From Deltaproteobacteria bacterium (GTDB lineage Bacteria; Desulfobacterota; Desulfuromonadia; Geobacterales; Pseudopelobacteraceae), in NCBI GenBank assembly GCA_016219145.1, contig JACRCG010000034.1, positions 1-14,584 of the forward strand: a stretch of DNA of 14,584 nucleotides. The letters are read 5' to 3'. Position numbers and translations under genes: made by a program. Under the pieces are notes generated by a model. That model ran no database searches. It saw nothing but the letters and a program-made list of their open reading frames with translations, and was not told the DNA's origin. Positions 1 through 7,569 of this stretch are shown piece after piece (position 1 is the first letter of the stretch; each line of letters starts with the position of its first letter).

Positions 1-69
1 CAGAAGTTCAAAATGAGGGAGATGGCGATTAAGGAGTTACAGCTGGAGGATATGGGAGAAACGGCCTGA
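1..69 (+). CDS. C-terminal tail of an unidentified gene (partial)
   Basis: Frame 1 is open from the window edge and stops at TGA 67-69, giving 22 residues that end in LEDMGETA. The fragment is rich in Glu, Lys and Met, looks helical and has no recognisable motif, so I cannot assign a family. It runs in the same direction as the transporter that follows, 40 bases downstream, and could belong to the same transcription unit. The stop codon lies at the edge of a perfect inverted repeat (68-90). That it is a real gene end is inferred from the open frame and the position just before a well-placed ribosome site. Confidence 0.4.
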   Translation, partial: QKFKMREMAIKELQLEDMGETA

Positions 70-90
70 TACCGATTCCAAATCGGTATC
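68..90. promoter_or_regulatory. Perfect 10-bp dyad, likely operator
   Basis: GATACCGATT (68-77) and AATCGGTATC (81-90) are exact reverse complements separated by CCA. No T-run follows, so an intrinsic terminator is unlikely. The dyad sits between the preceding stop codon and the Shine-Dalgarno sequence of the transporter gene, where a dimeric repressor could act. Similar half-sites occur upstream of iclR (TACCGATTT, 8051-8059) and of had (AATTGGTAT, 4746-4754). The binding protein is unknown. Confidence 0.5.
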
Positions 91-109
91 AGATATTTGC
101 GGAGGGTAC

Positions 110-1417
110 GTGACAGATTCCTACAGCCAATCCCGTTTCCTGCTGGCGCGCTGGTCAATCTACACAATCCTGGTTGCCGTCTATATGCTTGCATTTTTTC
201 ACCGCATGGCGCCGGCGGTGATTTCATCCGATCTGATGAAAGCGTTCAGTACCTCCGGCGCTGCCCTGGGTTCTCTGGCGGCGATGTATTTCTACATCTA
301 CACCGCCATGCAGATTCCGGCCGGGGTGCTGGCTGATACCCTGGGGGCGCGGGTAACTGTCACGGCCGGTTCACTGGTAGCCGGATGCGGGTCGATCCTG
401 TTCGGACTGGCTGATACATTCACCGGGGCTTCAGTGGGTCGCGCCCTGGTCGGACTGGGTGTTTCAGTGGTGTTTGTAGGACTTTTCAAGAGCAACAGCG
501 TCTGGTTCAGCGATCGCAACTTCGGCATGATCAGCGGTTTGACCGTACTGCTCGGCAATGTAGGCGCAATGGCTTCGGCCGGCCCGCTGGCGGTGGTGCT
601 TAAGAGTTATTCCTGGCGTTCAGTGTTCATGCTGCTGGGGGGTATTACGCTGCTGCTGGCGTTTTTGACTGCTCTGTTCGTGCGCAATCGCCCCGAGGAT
701 ATGGGCTTTCCATCCATGCGCCAAATGGAGGGGAAATCAAGTCATTCCTCCAGTAAACGAAGCTGGTGGTATGATCTCAAGAGTGTTGTCGGAACCAGGT
801 CCGCCTGGCCGGGATTGTGGGTTGATCTCGGAATGGTCGGCAGCATGCTGGCTTTTGTGGGGCTGTGGGCGATTCCGTTTCTGCGTGATGTTCACGGACT
901 TGGTCGTTCTGCTGCATCAGCCTATACAACCTCCGCGCTGGCCGGATTTGCGGTCGGTTCAATGCTGGCCGGCTGGCTTTCGGACCGTATCGGTCGCCGC
1001 AAGCCGGTTATCCTGGCTGGAACTATCCTCTACACCTTTGCCTGTGTCGGCCTGGCCTATCTGCCCTGGAATCCGGGACCGATCGGCATTGCCCAGTTTG
1101 CCGTTCTCGGCCTCAGTTCAGGCGGCTTTATAGTCACCTTTGCCAATGCCAAGGAGATTGTGGCGCCTGCTTTGTCAGGCATGGCGGTTGGCCTGGTGAA
1201 TACGGGGCTGTTCTTCGGTGCTGCCGTAATGCAGCCGCTGTTCGGGTGGGCAATGGATTTAAGCTGGGATGGCCGGGTTGAAAGCGGGGTGCGGATATAC
1301 GCGCCATCTGATTATCATTCCGGCTTTTTGATTATGCTGGCCTGTGCAGCCATTGCGGTTGCAGGAGCCTGCCGGATCAGGGAAACAAATTGCCGTAATA
1401 TTACTATTGATTTATGA
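110..1417 (+). CDS. Major facilitator superfamily transporter
   Basis: This 435-residue inner-membrane protein has the size and hydrophobic pattern of a 12-helix MFS permease. The signature loop between helices 2 and 3 appears as GVLADTLGARV near residues 72-82, and its second-half counterpart as GWLSDRIGRRK near residues 288-298. A hydrophilic central loop containing RNRPEDMG and a Ser-rich stretch separates the two halves, as in UhpC- or OFA-like permeases. The start is GTG at 110, chosen because GGAGG lies at 101-105. The substrate cannot be read from sequence. Uptake of an aromatic or other organic acid would suit the downstream catabolic genes, but that is inference. The methyltransferase gene begins 27 bases after the stop, so the two may be cotranscribed. 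A perfect dyad at 68-90 lies just upstream and may control it. Confidence 0.88.
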   Translation: MTDSYSQSRFLLARWSIYTILVAVYMLAFFHRMAPAVISSDLMKAFSTSGAALGSLAAMYFYIYTAMQIPAGVLADTLGARVTVTAGSLVAGCGSILFGLADTFTGASVGRALVGLGVSVVFVGLFKSNSVWFSDRNFGMISGLTVLLGNVGAMASAGPLAVVLKSYSWRSVFMLLGGITLLLAFLTALFVRNRPEDMGFPSMRQMEGKSSHSSSKRSWWYDLKSVVGTRSAWPGLWVDLGMVGSMLAFVGLWAIPFLRDVHGLGRSAASAYTTSALAGFAVGSMLAGWLSDRIGRRKPVILAGTILYTFACVGLAYLPWNPGPIGIAQFAVLGLSSGGFIVTFANAKEIVAPALSGMAVGLVNTGLFFGAAVMQPLFGWAMDLSWDGRVESGVRIYAPSDYHSGFLIMLACAAIAVAGACRIRETNCRNITIDL

Positions 1418-1444
1418 GTTTCATAGACCGGGGAGAGTCCGTCA

Positions 1445-2251
1445 GTGGCTGATGTTTATTCTGCGATAGCTGAAGCGGAAGTTGAAGTTCAGGAGCGGCT
1501 GGCGGGAGTTTTGGAACTTCGGGCCGCTGATCTTCAGCAGCGTGAGATGCTCAAAACGTATCTTGCGGATATCGAATTTCCGAAGTCGGCCGATGTGCTT
1601 GACGCAGGTTGCGGGACCGGCGCAGTAAGTCGTGAACTCGCAAATCGTCTGCTTGGCGGTCACGTTACAGGAATTGATCCGTCACCTGTTTTTCTGACTG
1701 AGGCCCGCCGGCTTGCGGCTGATATCTTGAATCTGAGCTTTGTTGAGGGTGATTGCCGTAATCTGCCTCAAGCTGATCAGCGCTTCGACGTGGTTGTTTT
1801 TCACACCACCCTCAGCCATGTGCCCAACCCTGAAACAGCCCTGAAAGAGGCTTTCCGGGTGCTACGCCCCGGCGGTACACTGGCGGTATTTGATGGCAAC
1901 TACACCACCACAACCCTGGCAAACGGCGATTTTGATCCGTTACAGACCTGCGCAGATGCCGCCATGGCGGCCCTGGTGCATGACCGCTGGCTGATTCAGC
2001 GCTTGCCGACCCTGATTCGAGAAGCCGGCTTTTCGATTGCAAAACAGCGCAGTCTCGGGATTGTTGAGACAGCTGAGTCAGGTTATATGCTGACCATAGC
2101 GGATCGTGGAGCAGACGTGCTGGCAGCGAGTGGCAGGATTGGAGCCGAGTTGGCAGAGGCACTTAAAAACGAGGCTCGCCGGAGGTTGGCCGCCGGCTGT
2201 TTTTTTGGATCAATTGCCTACGGCAGTCTGGTGGCGCGCAAGCATCTGTGA
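1445..2251 (+). CDS. Class I SAM-dependent methyltransferase (UbiE-like)
   Basis: The 268-residue protein has the full order of class I methyltransferase motifs. Motif I is VLDAGCGTGA (51-60), which binds S-adenosylmethionine. The acidic strand-2 end is GIDPS (76-80), motif II is FDVVVFHTTLSHVPNP (114-129), and motif III is RVLRPGGTLAVFD (138-150). The N-terminal 45 residues are helical and probably form a lid over the substrate. The start is GTG at 1445, with GGGAGAG at 1431-1437. The overall look is of the UbiE/Methyltransf_11 group, whose members methylate quinone precursors and many other small molecules, so the acceptor is not predictable. It lies 27 bases after the transporter and converges on the minus-strand gene with only 14 bases between the stops. 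Confidence 0.85.
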   Translation: MADVYSAIAEAEVEVQERLAGVLELRAADLQQREMLKTYLADIEFPKSADVLDAGCGTGAVSRELANRLLGGHVTGIDPSPVFLTEARRLAADILNLSFVEGDCRNLPQADQRFDVVVFHTTLSHVPNPETALKEAFRVLRPGGTLAVFDGNYTTTTLANGDFDPLQTCADAAMAALVHDRWLIQRLPTLIREAGFSIAKQRSLGIVETAESGYMLTIADRGADVLAASGRIGAELAEALKNEARRRLAAGCFFGSIAYGSLVARKHL

Positions 2252-2265
2252 TGTCTCATTTTCAG

Positions 2266-4566
2266 CTAAAGCCCCAGAAAACTGTTGATCACCTTCTGGA
2301 CCTCTGCGATTGAAACCCCAGTAGTACCATCTCTGTCCACACAAGCTTGTGCCGTTTTAAGTCCCAGAAACATGTTGATGGCGCTTTGCACCTCGGCAAT
2401 ATCGGTGATCCCGTTGTTGTCGCAGTCACCATATTTTTGGAAGTTTGCGCTGCAATTTGCTGTAGCGCCTCCGCCGATTCCCGCGCAACTCCAGCTCCAC
2501 GGCCCGGCGCCGGTTAAGGCCGAAGCTGTCCCGGCGCTGCAAAAGTCTGCTGTCGGAGCCGTCATCAATCTCAGGCCATTGCTGACGCCGCAAACTCCAT
2601 TGACCAGGTCGGGTGAACTGGCAATGGTGCCGAGGTAGCCGACCGCCACAAATTTGGTATTCCCCCAGGCAGCACGATAAAGATAGGTACTGGTCCCGGA
2701 TTCTCGCGGCGACCAGGTCACACCGTCCGCTGAAACAAATACCGAACCATTTTGTCCCACCACCATGAAGATATTGTCGCCGAAGGTCGCTCCGACCAGT
2801 AGATTGCCGGTTCCTGATGCCTGTTGAGTCCAGGTTATTCCGTCCGGTGAGGTCAGGATGGCGCCGCTGCTGCCGACCGCCACGAAGAGTCCGTTGCCGA
2901 AGGTGACGCCATAGATATTGTAACTGCCGCCGAAGCTCTGTTTGGTCCAGGTGATGCCGTCCGAGGATGTCAGCGGGACGCCAGGCAGAGAGGGGACAAA
3001 TGGATTGAAAGTGGGTTGGGTCTCCACTTCGCTGACCGCCACAAAGGTGCCGTTGCCATATGTAATCCCGGTGATTTTACCGGCTATTCCGGAAGTTCTG
3101 GAGCTCCAGGTGTCGCCGTTGTCCGAAGAAGAAACGATAATGCCGTTCGCCCCGCCAGCCACAAAAGTGTTGTTGCCGAATGCTATGTTGGCCAGCGCAG
3201 TTGTGCCGGGCGCTGTTTTTTGGGTCCAGCTGATTCCATCTGCTGAAACGTACACGACATTGGTCGCCTGGTAGGCTGAGGTGTTGTAGGACTGTCCGGC
3301 TGCCGCAAAGAGAGAATTGCCGTAGGCGATTCCACTCAGCGTCAAGTTGATCCCTGGCGTCACTATACTTCTGTCGCTCCAGCTTTTGCCGTCCGGTGAA
3401 GTGAGGACGGTGCCCATGGCGCCGACGGTGACAAAGGTATTATTAGCGTAGATGACATCTGAAAGGGTGTTGGTGGTGCCCTTTCGCTTCGAAGTCCAGG
3501 TTATGCCGTCCGGAGAGGTAAGATAAGTTCCTGCCGAACCGACAGCTGTGAATGTGCCGGAGGCGCTGTCAAAGCTGATCCCTCTCAGCTCATTGGTCCA
3601 GTAGAAATCATTTTCGAGTCCCGAGGTTCTTTTGGTCCAGGTCACCCCGTCGGGTGAAGTGATGATTGTGCCGCTGTAGCCGACAGCGACAAACAGGCTG
3701 TTTCCGTAGGTAATGTTATACAGATCTTTTGTGACATTCGAGACGGCAACCTGCCAGGTCAGGCCGTTGTCTGTCGAAAAGCAGATTGTTCCGGAGTTGC
3801 CTGCCGCGACAAAGGTGTTGTTGCCGAATGCCACGGCTTTGAGGTCTTTAGTTGTTCCGGAGGTTTTCTGCGGCCAGGTTGCACCGCCATCTGGAGTTAT
3901 CAGTATTGTGCCGGCGGAGCCAACCGCGACGTAGGTGCCGTTGCCGAAGGCCCCGCCATACAGGGCGTTTGTTGTCAAAGGTACCGAAGCAGCCGATTTT
4001 AGAGTGGATTTGCCAAGTGGGTGCGTGGATTTGTACATTTCCCACGTATTGCCCATGTCGGTCGAGCCAATAACAGTCCCATTGGCGCCGGTTGCTCTGA
4101 AAACATCTATGCCGATAGCCGGGTCGAAGTACGACGTAATTCCCAACAGGTTCTCAGTAGTCCCTGTATTTTGCGCAGGCATAAATGTTTTTCCAAAATC
4201 AAGTGAAATATGGATGGCCCCGCCAGGACTGGCTGCCACAAGTTTGCTGTTGATAAATGTCGCTCTGTTAATCGGAAATGGCGTGCGGAATGCTCCCTGA
4301 GTGTCGCCTTCTGCGTCAATCCAATCAACGAAGCCTTCTGAACTCACTGATATGCCAGTGCCCGGGATTGGTGAGTTTGGTTGTGGCGGAGTAACTTGCG
4401 GTGTCCGAAATATATCAATGCCGAAGAGCCTGTTAGCACTTACATTCAACTCCCCTTTATTTGCAAAGTGCCCTTCTCCTGGAGGGGCTGCTCCTGAAAT
4501 ATTAGGAACGAGTGTAAGCAGTAATGCGACTGCAGACAATAAATACAAAAATTTCCTGAGCGACAT
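2266..4566 (-). CDS. Exported BNR/YCF48-type repeat protein with dockerin-like C-terminus
   Basis: The 766-residue protein begins with a signal peptide: basic MSLRKF, a hydrophobic core to about residue 20, and a likely cut after SGA near residue 26. About 13 imperfect repeats of 38-50 residues follow, with the pattern FVAVGxxGTIxTSPDGxTW then a loop and xxxITYGNxx. These resemble BNR/Asp-box and YCF48 blades, so one or two beta-propellers are expected. Residues about 656-710 form a Cys-rich module containing GPWSWSCAG. Residues 711-766 hold two EF-hand-like loops, DCDNNGITDIAE and DRDGTTGVSIAE, each followed by a helix ending FLGL, as in dockerins. The start at 4566 is chosen over an upstream ATG (4611) because AAGGAGG precedes it and the signal peptide starts there. 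A cell-surface or secreted binding role is likely; the ligand is unknown. It has no evident link to the catabolic genes. Confidence 0.85.
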   Translation of the reverse strand: MSLRKFLYLLSAVALLLTLVPNISGAAPPGEGHFANKGELNVSANRLFGIDIFRTPQVTPPQPNSPIPGTGISVSSEGFVDWIDAEGDTQGAFRTPFPINRATFINSKLVAASPGGAIHISLDFGKTFMPAQNTGTTENLLGITSYFDPAIGIDVFRATGANGTVIGSTDMGNTWEMYKSTHPLGKSTLKSAASVPLTTNALYGGAFGNGTYVAVGSAGTILITPDGGATWPQKTSGTTKDLKAVAFGNNTFVAAGNSGTICFSTDNGLTWQVAVSNVTKDLYNITYGNSLFVAVGYSGTIITSPDGVTWTKRTSGLENDFYWTNELRGISFDSASGTFTAVGSAGTYLTSPDGITWTSKRKGTTNTLSDVIYANNTFVTVGAMGTVLTSPDGKSWSDRSIVTPGINLTLSGIAYGNSLFAAAGQSYNTSAYQATNVVYVSADGISWTQKTAPGTTALANIAFGNNTFVAGGANGIIVSSSDNGDTWSSRTSGIAGKITGITYGNGTFVAVSEVETQPTFNPFVPSLPGVPLTSSDGITWTKQSFGGSYNIYGVTFGNGLFVAVGSSGAILTSPDGITWTQQASGTGNLLVGATFGDNIFMVVGQNGSVFVSADGVTWSPRESGTSTYLYRAAWGNTKFVAVGYLGTIASSPDLVNGVCGVSNGLRLMTAPTADFCSAGTASALTGAGPWSWSCAGIGGGATANCSANFQKYGDCDNNGITDIAEVQSAINMFLGLKTAQACVDRDGTTGVSIAEVQKVINSFLGL

Positions 4567-4622
4567 GACGGCCTCCTTGCGGTCGGCTATGAGGGGGATG
4601 ATGGGGGGCATTTGGAAACGCT

Positions 4623-4651
4623 ATTTTATTTAATTATTACAGAGATATCAA
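4623..4651 (-). promoter_or_regulatory. Sigma-70-type promoter of the exported repeat protein
   Basis: Read on the minus strand, TTGATA (4651-4646) and TAAAAT (4628-4623) are separated by exactly 17 bases. Each box differs from consensus at one position. Transcription would start near 4616 and leave a leader of about 50 bases before the ATG at 4566. The spacer is very AT-rich, unlike the surrounding coding DNA. Confidence 0.6.
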
Positions 4652-4735
4652 CCACAAATGATGCAATATACCCGCTTATAATCGAAGCTTGAGTTGTAGC
4701 AGACAAAATACACGAACCGGTTTCAATATTTCCCA

Positions 4736-4766
4736 TTGACACCTAAATTGGTATTGTGGTACTTAT
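4736..4766 (+). promoter_or_regulatory. Possible promoter of the had-dch-activator operon
   Basis: A consensus -35 box TTGACA (4736-4741) is followed 18 bases later by a weak -10 candidate, TACTTAT (4760-4766). A weak -10 is common where an activator is needed. The sequence AATTGGTAT (4746-4754), inside the spacer, resembles the half-site of the dyad at 68-90. An AACCGGTT palindrome lies at 4715-4722. Leader length would be about 65 bases. Confidence 0.35.
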
Positions 4767-4838
4767 TTGCCCTAATAGACCGTATTATTTATCAGAAACA
4801 ATTGCATGTATAAGCCTTTAAAACTATGGAGGAAAATT

Positions 4839-5918
4839 ATGAAAACTGTTCCACATCGCTGGGTAATGACCGCTGCCGGTGAGCCGCTGTCAAAGGTTGA
4901 ATTTGATCCGTTTCCGCCGGCTGCCGGAGAAGTTGTTGTCGAGGTTGCCGGATGTGGTGTGTGTCATACCGATCTTGGTTTCTATTATGACGGTGTGCGT
5001 CTCAATCAGCCGCTGCCGCTGGCGCTCGGCCACGAGATCAGCGGCCGGGTAGTGGCAGCTGGTGCAGGCGCAGAACAGTGGCAGGGCAAGGCGGTGATCA
5101 TTCCGGCCGTAATTCCCTGTGGTGAGTGTGAACTCTGCAAAACCGGTCACGGTACTATCTGTCGCAGTCAGCGGATGCCCGGCAACGATATTCAGGGCGG
5201 CTTTGCCACCCATATTGCGGTCCCTGCCCGGGGCCTCTGTCCGGTGGATGAGCAGCGCCTGGTTGCGGCGGGCCTTGAACTTGCGGATGTCTCGGTGGTG
5301 GCTGATGCAGTGACCACCCCCTATCAGGCGGTGTCGCAGGCCGGAGTCGAACCTGGCGATCTGGCCATCGTGGTTGGAATCGGCGGGGTCGGAGGTCATG
5401 CAGTGCAGGTCGCCAAGGCTTTCGGTGCTACCGTAGTTGCCATCGATGTTGACCAGGCCAAGCTGGACACCATGCTGCAGTACGGAGCCGGGCTGACAAT
5501 TAATGCCCGCCAGGTGCAGGGCAAAGAGATGAAGAAGGCAATTAACGATTTCGTCAAGGCTAACGGTCTGAAGAGCACCTGCTGGAAGATATTTGAATGT
5601 TCCGGTACAGCCGCCGGTCAGGAAACCGCCTATGGACTTTTGACTCACGGCGCGACCCTGTCGGTGGTCGGTTTCACGATGGACAAGATTGAACTGCGAC
5701 TCTCCAACCTGATGGCTTTCCACGCCAGGGCGCTTGGCAACTGGGGCTGTCTGACCGAGTTGTATCCTGCTGCGCTTGACCTGGTGCTGGATAAGAAGAT
5801 CGCGCTGGCGCCATTTATCGAGCGTCATCCCTTGTCTGAAATAAATGAGGTTTTTGAAGCCGCCCATGCCCATAAATTAACTCGCCGGGCTATTATGGTC
5901 CCGCAGGGAGGTAACTGA
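4839..5918 (+). CDS. had: 6-hydroxycyclohex-1-ene-1-carbonyl-CoA dehydrogenase
   Basis: A zinc-containing medium-chain dehydrogenase of 359 residues. It oxidises 6-hydroxycyclohex-1-ene-1-carbonyl-CoA to the 6-oxo compound with NAD+, in the cytoplasm, as the second step after benzoyl-CoA dearomatisation. Catalytic zinc ligands are visible in GCGVCHTD (Cys39, His43) and GHE (His65, Glu66). The structural zinc Cys cluster is at 94, 97, 100 and 108. The Rossmann loop GIGGVGG spans 180-186 and Asp203 selects NAD+. Long stretches such as MPGNDIQGGF, ADVSVVADAVTTPYQAV and NLMAFHARALGNWGCL match what I recall of Thauera Had and separate it from ordinary alcohol dehydrogenases. The start at 4839 has GGAGG at 4828-4832; an in-frame ATG at 4806 lacks a ribosome site. 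It is the first gene of the operon, and dch follows after 2 bases. The Geobacter equivalent is called BamQ. Confidence 0.93.
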   Translation: MKTVPHRWVMTAAGEPLSKVEFDPFPPAAGEVVVEVAGCGVCHTDLGFYYDGVRLNQPLPLALGHEISGRVVAAGAGAEQWQGKAVIIPAVIPCGECELCKTGHGTICRSQRMPGNDIQGGFATHIAVPARGLCPVDEQRLVAAGLELADVSVVADAVTTPYQAVSQAGVEPGDLAIVVGIGGVGGHAVQVAKAFGATVVAIDVDQAKLDTMLQYGAGLTINARQVQGKEMKKAINDFVKANGLKSTCWKIFECSGTAAGQETAYGLLTHGATLSVVGFTMDKIELRLSNLMAFHARALGNWGCLTELYPAALDLVLDKKIALAPFIERHPLSEINEVFEAAHAHKLTRRAIMVPQGGN

Positions 5919-5920
5919 AA

Positions 5921-6691
5921 ATGAGTGAATCCCCTCTCAAAGTCTGGCTTGATCAGGATGGTAAGCTTTTGCGTCTGCGACTTGCCCGCCCCAAGGCAAA
6001 TATAGTTGATGCCGCCATGATTGCGGCTTTGCAGGCCGCCCTGAGCGAGCATCTTTCGAACCCTCATCTGCGCGGTGTGCTGCTGGATGCGGAAGGGCCG
6101 CATTTCAGCTTCGGCGCCAGCGTGGCCGAACATATGCCTGACTCATGTGCGGATATGCTGCATTCACTGCATGCCCTGATTTTGCAGATGACTGAAAGCA
6201 CGGTTCCCATTCTGGTGGCGGTACGGGGGCAATGTCTGGGGGGCGGGCTGGAAGTCGTTTGCGGCGGTCATCTGATATTTGCTGCTCCCGGTGCCATGCT
6301 GGGTCAGCCGGAGATCAAACTGGCAGTGTTTGCACCGGCGGCATCCTGCCTGCTGCCGGAGCGAATCGGTCAGGCTCAGGCTGAAGATCTTTTGTATTCC
6401 GGCCGCAGTATCACAGCCGATGAAGCCCACCGGATCGGGTTGGTCAACGTGGTGGCCGAAGATCCTGAGCTGGCTGCCCTGTCTTACTTCCAGGAGTATC
6501 TGGCGCCGGTCAGCGCCAGTACATTGCGGTTTGCGGTGCGGGCTGCGCGCCTTACGGTTAATGAGCGTATAAAGGCGAAAATTGCCGCTGTGGAAAAGAT
6601 GTATCTGGAAGAGCTGATGGCTAGTCACGACGCAGTCGAGGGGTTAACGGCCTTTGTCGAAAAACGTCCCGCCGTCTGGAAGGATTGTTGA
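5921..6691 (+). CDS. dch: Cyclohexa-1,5-diene-1-carbonyl-CoA hydratase
   Basis: A crotonase-fold protein of 256 residues that adds water to cyclohexa-1,5-diene-1-carbonyl-CoA, the product of benzoyl-CoA reductase, giving 6-hydroxycyclohex-1-ene-1-carbonyl-CoA for the adjacent Had. The N-terminus MSESPLKVWL, the segment LARPKANIVDAAMIAAL and the end ELMASHDAVEGL match my memory of Thauera Dch closely. Oxyanion-hole segments are FGAS (64-67) and GGGLE (107-111), and the two acidic positions of the active site are Glu111 and Glu131 (in GQPEIKL). The ribosome site GGGAGG (5906-5911) lies inside the end of had and the spacing is 2 bases, so the two are cotranscribed and probably translationally linked. 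The Geobacter equivalent is BamR. It is clearly distinct from the general enoyl-CoA hydratase at 13707. Confidence 0.93.
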   Translation: MSESPLKVWLDQDGKLLRLRLARPKANIVDAAMIAALQAALSEHLSNPHLRGVLLDAEGPHFSFGASVAEHMPDSCADMLHSLHALILQMTESTVPILVAVRGQCLGGGLEVVCGGHLIFAAPGAMLGQPEIKLAVFAPAASCLLPERIGQAQAEDLLYSGRSITADEAHRIGLVNVVAEDPELAALSYFQEYLAPVSASTLRFAVRAARLTVNERIKAKIAAVEKMYLEELMASHDAVEGLTAFVEKRPAVWKDC

Positions 6692-6696
6692 TTATT

Positions 6697-7500
6697 ATGA
6701 GCGGTCCGGTTTTTGTGGGTCTTGATATGGGGGCATCCAGGACAAAGGTTGTTGTTCTTGATGCCTCCGGCGTTCTGATAGGTCATGCCGTCAGGAAGTC
6801 AGGTACCGACTTTACCGCGACCGCTGCGTATTGTCTTGATTCTGCTCTTGAGATGGCCGGAGCCGGGCGCGGAGATATTGTCAGGGCCGTTTCCACCGGC
6901 TATGGCCGAGCCAATGTCGCCTTTGTCACAGAGAAGTCAAAAACGGAAATTGGATGTCTTGCCAGAGGCTGTCATCACTATTTTCCCGGCGCGATAACGA
7001 TTATCGACATCGGCGGGCAGGATAATAAAATCATCAAGCTTAACCAGGTTGGAAACCGCAGCAGCTTCAAGATGAATCGTAAATGTGCGGCCGGTACCGG
7101 CGCCTTTCTTGAGGAGATGTCACAGCGTCTTGATATCCCTCTGGACGAGATGAACGAGCTGGCCAGTCAGTCCGAAAACATGATCAAGCTTGGGAGTTAC
7201 TGCACTGTTTTCTCATCCACCGAAGTTCTGGAAAGTATCCGCAACGGCAAAAAGGTTTCTGATATCGTCAAGGGTATTTTCTATTCGGTCATCAAAAGGG
7301 TACTGGAGATGGACTCGCTGACTGATCGTGTTGTAATGACCGGCGGTGTCGTGGCAAACAACCCATATATCGTTGCAATGGCGGAGGAAATGATCGGCAG
7401 ACCGGTGCTGCTGCCGGAATTCCCCCAGATTGCCGGCGCTGTCGGCGCCGCGCTTTACGCGATGGACAACAAGGATTCAGGCGACGAAACGGAATTCTAA
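6697..7500 (+). CDS. BcrA/BadF/BzdQ/HgdC-type ATPase activator
   Basis: A 267-residue ASKHA-fold ATPase. Family members hydrolyse ATP to push a single low-potential electron from a bridging [4Fe-4S] cluster into 2-hydroxyacyl-CoA dehydratases or class I benzoyl-CoA reductases. Phosphate-binding loops are DMGAS (10-14) and DIGGQD (104-109), with the adenosine motif TGGVVANN (215-222). Cluster ligands are Cys130 (in KCAAGTGAFLEEM) and Cys169 (in YCTVFSSTEV), 39 residues apart as in HgdC of Acidaminococcus. The short length and single-copy occurrence favour an HgdC-like homodimer over the BcrA/BcrD pair, where BcrA is much longer. ATG 6697 is preferred; TTG 6685 overlaps the dch stop. AAGGA at 6680-6684 is slightly far. 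Five bases separate it from dch, which ties it to ring degradation. The partner may be the subunit encoded at 9028. Confidence 0.88.
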   Translation: MSGPVFVGLDMGASRTKVVVLDASGVLIGHAVRKSGTDFTATAAYCLDSALEMAGAGRGDIVRAVSTGYGRANVAFVTEKSKTEIGCLARGCHHYFPGAITIIDIGGQDNKIIKLNQVGNRSSFKMNRKCAAGTGAFLEEMSQRLDIPLDEMNELASQSENMIKLGSYCTVFSSTEVLESIRNGKKVSDIVKGIFYSVIKRVLEMDSLTDRVVMTGGVVANNPYIVAMAEEMIGRPVLLPEFPQIAGAVGAALYAMDNKDSGDETEF

Positions 7501-7569
7501 TTATTTTTTAGCTCCGCCGTCCTGCTCCACTATTTATCCAATTTTCTATCGAACCTTTTAATTCATCAA

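Noticed and set aside
4757..4770. Possible sigma-54 promoter (TGGTAC...TTGC) before had
   Set aside because: The GG and GC elements are 11 bases apart rather than the required 12, and spacing for this sigma factor is strict.
4890..5873. 327-residue open frame antisense to had
   Set aside because: It mirrors a confidently identified gene on the other strand, lacks family motifs and has no ribosome site. Such shadows are common in high-GC coding DNA.
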